In this document: piece by piece, positions 5,152 through 9,282 of the stretch
Position numbering within the stretch: the stretch's first letter is position 1
Layout: the number at the start of each line of letters is the position of its first letter
Translations under genes and position numbers: made by a program
Source: an uncultured Fusobacterium sp.
GTDB taxonomy: Bacteria > Fusobacteriota > Fusobacteriia > Fusobacteriales > Fusobacteriaceae
NCBI GenBank assembly: GCA_900545035.1
Contig: UQXM01000073.1
Span: forward strand, 1 to 9,282
Length of the DNA: 9,282 nt
Reading direction: 5' to 3'
The notes under the pieces: generated by a model
What the model saw: the letters and a program-made list of their open reading frames with translations, nothing else
The model's database searches: none
Told to the model about the DNA's origin: nothing

Positions 5152-8100
5152 ATGGCAAAAAAAATGCAGACTATGGACGGAAACCAAGCCGCAGCATACG
5201 CATCATACGCGTTTACTGAAGTAGCAGGGATTTATCCAATAACTCCATCATCTCCAATGGCAGAATATACAGATGAATGGGCAGCAAAAGGAATGAAAAA
5301 CATCTTTGATGTACCTGTAAAATTAGTAGAAATGCAATCTGAAGCAGGAGCTGCAGGAACAGTTCACGGTTCATTATTAGCAGGAGCATTAACAACTACT
5401 TACACAGCATCACAAGGGTTATTATTAAAAATACCTAACATGTACAAAATAGCTGGAGAATTATTACCAGGTGTTATTCATGTTTCTGCAAGAGCATTAT
5501 CAACTCACGCATTATCAATCTTCGGAGATCACCAAGATATATATGCAGCAAGACAAACTGGATTTGCTATGTTAGCATCTAACTCAGTTCAAGAAGTTAT
5601 GGATATCGCAGGAGTAGCTCACTTATCAGCTATCAAATCAAGCGTACCTTTCATGCACTTCTTTGATGGATTCAGAACTTCTCACGAAATTCAAAAAGTT
5701 GAAGTTATGGATTATGAAGTATTCAAAAACTTAATCGACATGGACGCAGTTGAAAAATTCAGAAAGAGAGCATTAAACCCTGAGTTCCCAGTAACTAAAG
5801 GTACAGCTCAAAACGATGACATCTATTTCCAAGGAAGAGAAGCTCAAAACAAAATGTATGAAGCAGTTCCTGATATAGTTGCTCATTACTTAGCAGAAAT
5901 CTCTAAAGTAACAGGAAGAGATTACAAACCATTTAACTACTACGGACACCCAGAAGCTGAAAGAGTTATCGTAGCAATGGGATCTGTTTGTGAAGCAGCA
6001 GAAGAAGTTATCGACAACTTAATGGCTAACGGAGAAAAAGTTGGTTTAGTAAAAGTTCACTTATACAGACCATTCTCTGCTAAATACTTCTTTGATGTAT
6101 TCCCTAAAACTGTTAAGAAAATCGCAGTTCTTGACAGAACAAAAGAATCAGGATCAATCGGAGAACCTTTATACCTTGATGTAAGAGCATTATTCTACGG
6201 AATGGAAAACGCTCCAGTAATCGTAGGTGGAAGATACGGATTATCTTCTAAAGATACAACTCCAGCTCAATTATTCGCAGTATATGACGAATTAACAAAA
6301 GATGAACCTAAAAACGGATTCACAATTGGTATCGAAGATGACGTTACATTCACTTCATTACCAGCAACTAACCATACAGTAGTATCTGACAAAGATGTAA
6401 AAGCTTGTCTATTCTTCGGACTAGGAGCAGACGGAACTGTTGGAGCTAATAAAAACTCAATAAAAATCATTGGAGACAAAACAGATTTATATGCACAAGC
6501 TTACTTCGCATATGACTCTAAAAAATCTGGAGGAGTTACTAGATCTCACTTAAGATTCGGTAAAAACCCTATCAGATCTACTTACCTAGTTTCTGCTCCA
6601 TCATTCGTAGCATGTTCAGTACCAGCTTATGTTGGACAATATGATATGATCAATGGATTAAAACAAGGTGGAACATTCTTATTAAACTGTGTATGGGATA
6701 AAGATGAAGTATTACAACACATCCCTAACAGCTTCAAAAAATTATTAGCTGAAAAAGAAGCTAAATTCTATATCATTAACGCTACTAAACTAGCTGCTGA
6801 AATAGGATTAGGAAACAGAACAAATACAATCATGCAATCTGCATTCTTCAAATTAGCAGAAATCATTCCATTTGAAGAAGCTCAACAATACATGAAAGAC
6901 TACGCTAAAAAATCTTATGCTAAAAAAGGAGACGATATAGTTCAACTTAACTATAACGCAATCGACAGAGGAGCAGACGGAATCGTTGAAATCACTGTTG
7001 ATCCAGCATGGAAAGATTTAGGAGCAGACGAATGTACAGAAGGATGCTCTTGCGGAGTTGCAAAAGCAGAATGTACTTGCTGCGACGAAGATTTAACAGC
7101 TAAATATGCTAAAAATATATCTTACCCAGTTAACCATGTTAGAGGATATGACCTTCCAGTATCTGCATTCAAAGGATATGAAGACGGTACTATCGAAAAC
7201 GGATTAGCTGCTTACGAAAAGAGAGGAATTGCAGTAAATGTTCCTGAATGGAAAATGGAAAACTGTATCCAATGTGGACAATGTTCATATGTATGTCCTC
7301 ATGCAGTTATCAGACCATTCTTATTAGATGAAGCTGAAGTTGCTGCTGCACCAGCTGGAATGCAATTTAAAGACCCTATCGGAAAAGGATTAGAAGGATA
7401 TAAATACAGAATGCAAGTATCTGTAATGGATTGTACAGGTTGCGGATCTTGTGCTAATGTATGTCCTGCTAAAGAAAAAGCTCTAGTAATGATTCCTATC
7501 GATGAAGCTAAAGCTAAATGTGAAGTTGAACACGCAGAATACATGTTCAATAAAGTTACTTACAAAGATAACTTAATGGCTAAAAATACAGTTAAAGGAT
7601 CTCAATTCGCTCAACCATTGTTTGAATTCAACGGTGCTTGTCCAGGATGTGGAGAAACTCCTTACTTAAAAGCTATAACTCAATTATTCGGAGAAAGAAT
7701 GATGGTAGCTAACGCTACAGGATGTTCTTCAATCTATTCAGGATCTTCTCCTTCAACTCCATACTGTAAAAATGCAAAAGGACACGGACCATCTTGGGGA
7801 TCTTCATTATTTGAAGACAACGCTGAGTTTGGAATGGGAATGCATGTTGCAGTTGAAGCTTTAAGAGACAGAATCCAAGACATCATGGAGAAAAACATGG
7901 ATAAAGTTTCTGCTGATGTTGCTGAGTTATTCCAAAAATGGATTGCTAACAGAACAAGCGGAGCTGTAACTCAAGAAGTTAGAGATCAATTAGTTCCAAA
8001 ACTGGAAGCTTGCGGATGCGAAGTTTCTAAAGAAATCTTAGGATTAAAACAATACCTAGTTAAAAAATCTCAATGGATCTTCGGAGGAGACGGTTGGGCA

Positions 8101-8739
8101 TACGATATCGGTTACGGAGGACTTGACCATGTTCTTGCAACAAACGAAGATGTTAATGTTGTAGTAATGGATACAGAAGTTTACTCTAACACTGGAGGAC
8201 AAGCTTCTAAAGCTACACCAACTGGAGCAATTGCAAAATTCGCTGCAGCAGGAAAATCATTCAAGAAAAAAGACCTTGCAGCAATCGCTATGTCTTACGG
8301 ACATATCTATGTTGCACAAGTATCTATGGGTGCAAACCAACAACAATACTTAAAAGCATTAGCTGAAGCTGAAGCTTACAATGGTCCATCATTAATCATA
8401 GCTTACTCTCCATGTATCAACCACGGAATTAAGAAAGGTATGAGCAAATCTCAAACTGAGATGAAATTAGCTACTGAATGTGGATACTGGCCAATATTCA
8501 GATATAACCCTGCATTAGAAAAAGAAGGTAAAAACCCATTACAAATAGACTGTAAAGAGCCTAACTGGGATAAATACCAAGAATATCTGCTAGGGGAAGT
8601 AAGATATGCTACTCTTGCTAAAGCTAACCCTGCTGAAGCTGAAGCATTATATGCTAAAAACAAAGCAGACGCTCAAAGAAGATGGAGACAATACAACAGA
8701 CTTGCAGCTATGGACTTCTCTGCTGAGAAAAAAGACTAA
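5152..8739 (+). CDS. nifJ: Pyruvate:ferredoxin (flavodoxin) oxidoreductase, single-chain
   Basis: Oxidises pyruvate with CoA to acetyl-CoA and CO2, reducing ferredoxin or flavodoxin; oxygen-sensitive, cytoplasmic. The 1195 residues carry all domains of the homodimeric enzyme: pyruvate-binding domain I with YPITPSSPMAE (28-38), the CoA and gamma domains, a two-cluster ferredoxin domain (Cys705/708/711/715 and Cys761/764/767/771), and the thiamine diphosphate domain with GDGWAYDIG (979-987) and NTGGQASKATP (1013-1023). Cys830, Cys833, Cys858 and Cys1088 match the proximal-cluster ligands of the Desulfovibrio africanus enzyme in spacing. Odd feature: a cysteine-rich insertion at about 627-645 (Cys628, 632, 634, 641, 643, 644) between domains IV and V. 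AAGGGAGG at 5137-5144 fixes the start. Gln is CAA throughout except Gln6. It supplies acetyl-CoA to the adjacent Pta-AckA pair. Confidence 0.97.
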   Translation: MAKKMQTMDGNQAAAYASYAFTEVAGIYPITPSSPMAEYTDEWAAKGMKNIFDVPVKLVEMQSEAGAAGTVHGSLLAGALTTTYTASQGLLLKIPNMYKIAGELLPGVIHVSARALSTHALSIFGDHQDIYAARQTGFAMLASNSVQEVMDIAGVAHLSAIKSSVPFMHFFDGFRTSHEIQKVEVMDYEVFKNLIDMDAVEKFRKRALNPEFPVTKGTAQNDDIYFQGREAQNKMYEAVPDIVAHYLAEISKVTGRDYKPFNYYGHPEAERVIVAMGSVCEAAEEVIDNLMANGEKVGLVKVHLYRPFSAKYFFDVFPKTVKKIAVLDRTKESGSIGEPLYLDVRALFYGMENAPVIVGGRYGLSSKDTTPAQLFAVYDELTKDEPKNGFTIGIEDDVTFTSLPATNHTVVSDKDVKACLFFGLGADGTVGANKNSIKIIGDKTDLYAQAYFAYDSKKSGGVTRSHLRFGKNPIRSTYLVSAPSFVACSVPAYVGQYDMINGLKQGGTFLLNCVWDKDEVLQHIPNSFKKLLAEKEAKFYIINATKLAAEIGLGNRTNTIMQSAFFKLAEIIPFEEAQQYMKDYAKKSYAKKGDDIVQLNYNAIDRGADGIVEITVDPAWKDLGADECTEGCSCGVAKAECTCCDEDLTAKYAKNISYPVNHVRGYDLPVSAFKGYEDGTIENGLAAYEKRGIAVNVPEWKMENCIQCGQCSYVCPHAVIRPFLLDEAEVAAAPAGMQFKDPIGKGLEGYKYRMQVSVMDCTGCGSCANVCPAKEKALVMIPIDEAKAKCEVEHAEYMFNKVTYKDNLMAKNTVKGSQFAQPLFEFNGACPGCGETPYLKAITQLFGERMMVANATGCSSIYSGSSPSTPYCKNAKGHGPSWGSSLFEDNAEFGMGMHVAVEALRDRIQDIMEKNMDKVSADVAELFQKWIANRTSGAVTQEVRDQLVPKLEACGCEVSKEILGLKQYLVKKSQWIFGGDGWAYDIGYGGLDHVLATNEDVNVVVMDTEVYSNTGGQASKATPTGAIAKFAAAGKSFKKKDLAAIAMSYGHIYVAQVSMGANQQQYLKALAEAEAYNGPSLIIAYSPCINHGIKKGMSKSQTEMKLATECGYWPIFRYNPALEKEGKNPLQIDCKEPNWDKYQEYLLGEVRYATLAKANPAEAEALYAKNKADAQRRWRQYNRLAAMDFSAEKKD

Positions 8740-8791
8740 TTGCATATCTGTAATAAGTTAAAATCTAAAAATCTTGAATAACAAGAATATT

Positions 8792-8824
8792 AAACGGTAC
8801 AGCATAAAAGCTGTACCGTTTTTT
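8792..8824 (+). terminator. Rho-independent terminator after nifJ
   Basis: AAACGGTACAGC (8792-8803) pairs perfectly with GCTGTACCGTTT (8810-8821) around a 6-base loop, and the stem runs into six T (8819-8824). It closes the pta-ackA-nifJ block and separates it from the transporter gene. Confidence 0.9.
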
Positions 8825-8831
8825 ATAAATA

Positions 8832-8840
8832 TGTTATACT
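8832..8840 (+). promoter_or_regulatory. Candidate extended -10 promoter for the MATE gene
   Basis: TGTTATACT: TG, one base, then TATACT, a 5/6 match to the -10 box. A -35 box would fall inside the terminator arm and is poor, so the extended -10 would carry the promoter. Expected start is near 8847, about 34 bases before the ATG. Confidence 0.4.
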
Positions 8841-8880
8841 GTTATTTAGGGATAATTAAACTGAAAAGGAGAAAAGAAAA

Positions 8881-9282
8881 ATGAAATTATCAAGTGATTT
8901 GGGAAATGACAGTGTATTAAGTCTTGTATTCAAGTTGGCTGTACCGACAATGCTGGCTCAGCTGGTAAATCTTTTGTACAGTATTGTTGACAGGATGTAT
9001 ATAGGACATATTCCTGAAACAGGAAGTTTGGCTCTTGCAGGAGTAGGTGTATGTGGGCCGATTACAACTTTTCTTTCTTCTTTCGGAACTCTTGTGGGAA
9101 TAGGAGGCTCTATTCTTATGTCTATAAAAATGGGAGAAAAAAAATTCAGCAAAGCAAGACATATACTGGCCAACAGCTTTTTTGCACTGGCTGTAATAGG
9201 AATAATTCTGACAATAATTTTTCTTCTTGTAAAAAATAAACTTATTATGCTTTTTGGAGCAAGTCCCATAACTTTTCCTTAT
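8881..9282 (+). CDS. MATE family efflux transporter, 3' end outside window
   Basis: The frame stays open from ATG at 8881 to the window edge, giving the first 134 residues of a protein whose family is usually about 450 long. MATE proteins are 12-helix inner-membrane antiporters that export cationic drugs or metabolites using Na+ or H+ gradients. The start LAVPTMLAQLVNLLYSIVDR (19-38) followed by MYIGHIP, LALAGVGVCGPITTF and GTLVGIGGSILMS is the typical first two helices with the cytoplasmic KMGEKKFSKAR loop, then a third helix at about 96-117. It resembles the MepA/DinF-like branch; the substrate cannot be told. AAGGAG at 8866-8871 precedes the ATG by nine bases. Its single Gln is CAG and Leu codons are mixed, unlike nifJ. 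Confidence 0.9.
   Translation, partial: MKLSSDLGNDSVLSLVFKLAVPTMLAQLVNLLYSIVDRMYIGHIPETGSLALAGVGVCGPITTFLSSFGTLVGIGGSILMSIKMGEKKFSKARHILANSFFALAVIGIILTIIFLLVKNKLIMLFGASPITFPY

Noticed and set aside
8772..8786. Small inverted repeat TCTTG/CAAGA just before the nifJ terminator
   Set aside because: Only five base pairs with a five-base loop; expected by chance in this composition.

Overview
The window is AT-rich bacterial DNA with dense genes, strong purine-rich ribosome binding sites and the codon habits of a low-GC anaerobe (AGA for Arg, GGA for Gly, TTA for Leu). The gene set (pyruvate:ferredoxin oxidoreductase feeding phosphotransacetylase and acetate kinase, plus a TmaR/DUF496 protein beside recR) and the protein flavour suggest a strictly fermentative member of Fusobacteriota, perhaps the Leptotrichia/Sebaldella side. 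That placement is inference from protein resemblance; nothing in the window (such as an rRNA) proves it.

Layout. Positions 1-342 hold no convincing gene but do hold a perfect 16-bp inverted repeat enclosing further hairpins (153-271). On the minus strand, tmaR (949-1248) and recR (343-936) form a two-gene operon. Divergent from it, ftsY (1435-2535) encodes the signal recognition particle receptor; a 23-codon open frame overlaps its 3' end. Then come pta (2748-3761), ackA (3828-5030) and nifJ (5152-8739), followed by a strong intrinsic terminator (8792-8824). A MATE-family efflux transporter gene starts at 8881 and runs off the right edge.

How the genes work together. NifJ oxidises pyruvate to acetyl-CoA, CO2 and reduced ferredoxin; Pta converts acetyl-CoA to acetyl phosphate; AckA makes acetate and ATP. 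Together they are a complete pyruvate-to-acetate energy module. The three genes share an extreme codon bias (Gln almost only CAA) that is absent from the genes on both sides (Gln only CAG), which fits very high expression. A well-formed promoter at the end of ackA is followed, at about the expected transcription start, by an 11-bp-arm palindrome resembling a Rex- or CRP-type operator. nifJ may therefore have its own redox- or effector-controlled promoter as well as read-through from pta-ackA.

No mobile element, CRISPR array, rRNA or tRNA was found. I see no clear new multi-gene system. The points most worth checking are the cysteine-rich insertion in NifJ, the palindrome at the nifJ promoter, the tmaR-recR pairing with a conserved candidate phospho-tyrosine, and the structured element at 153-271.
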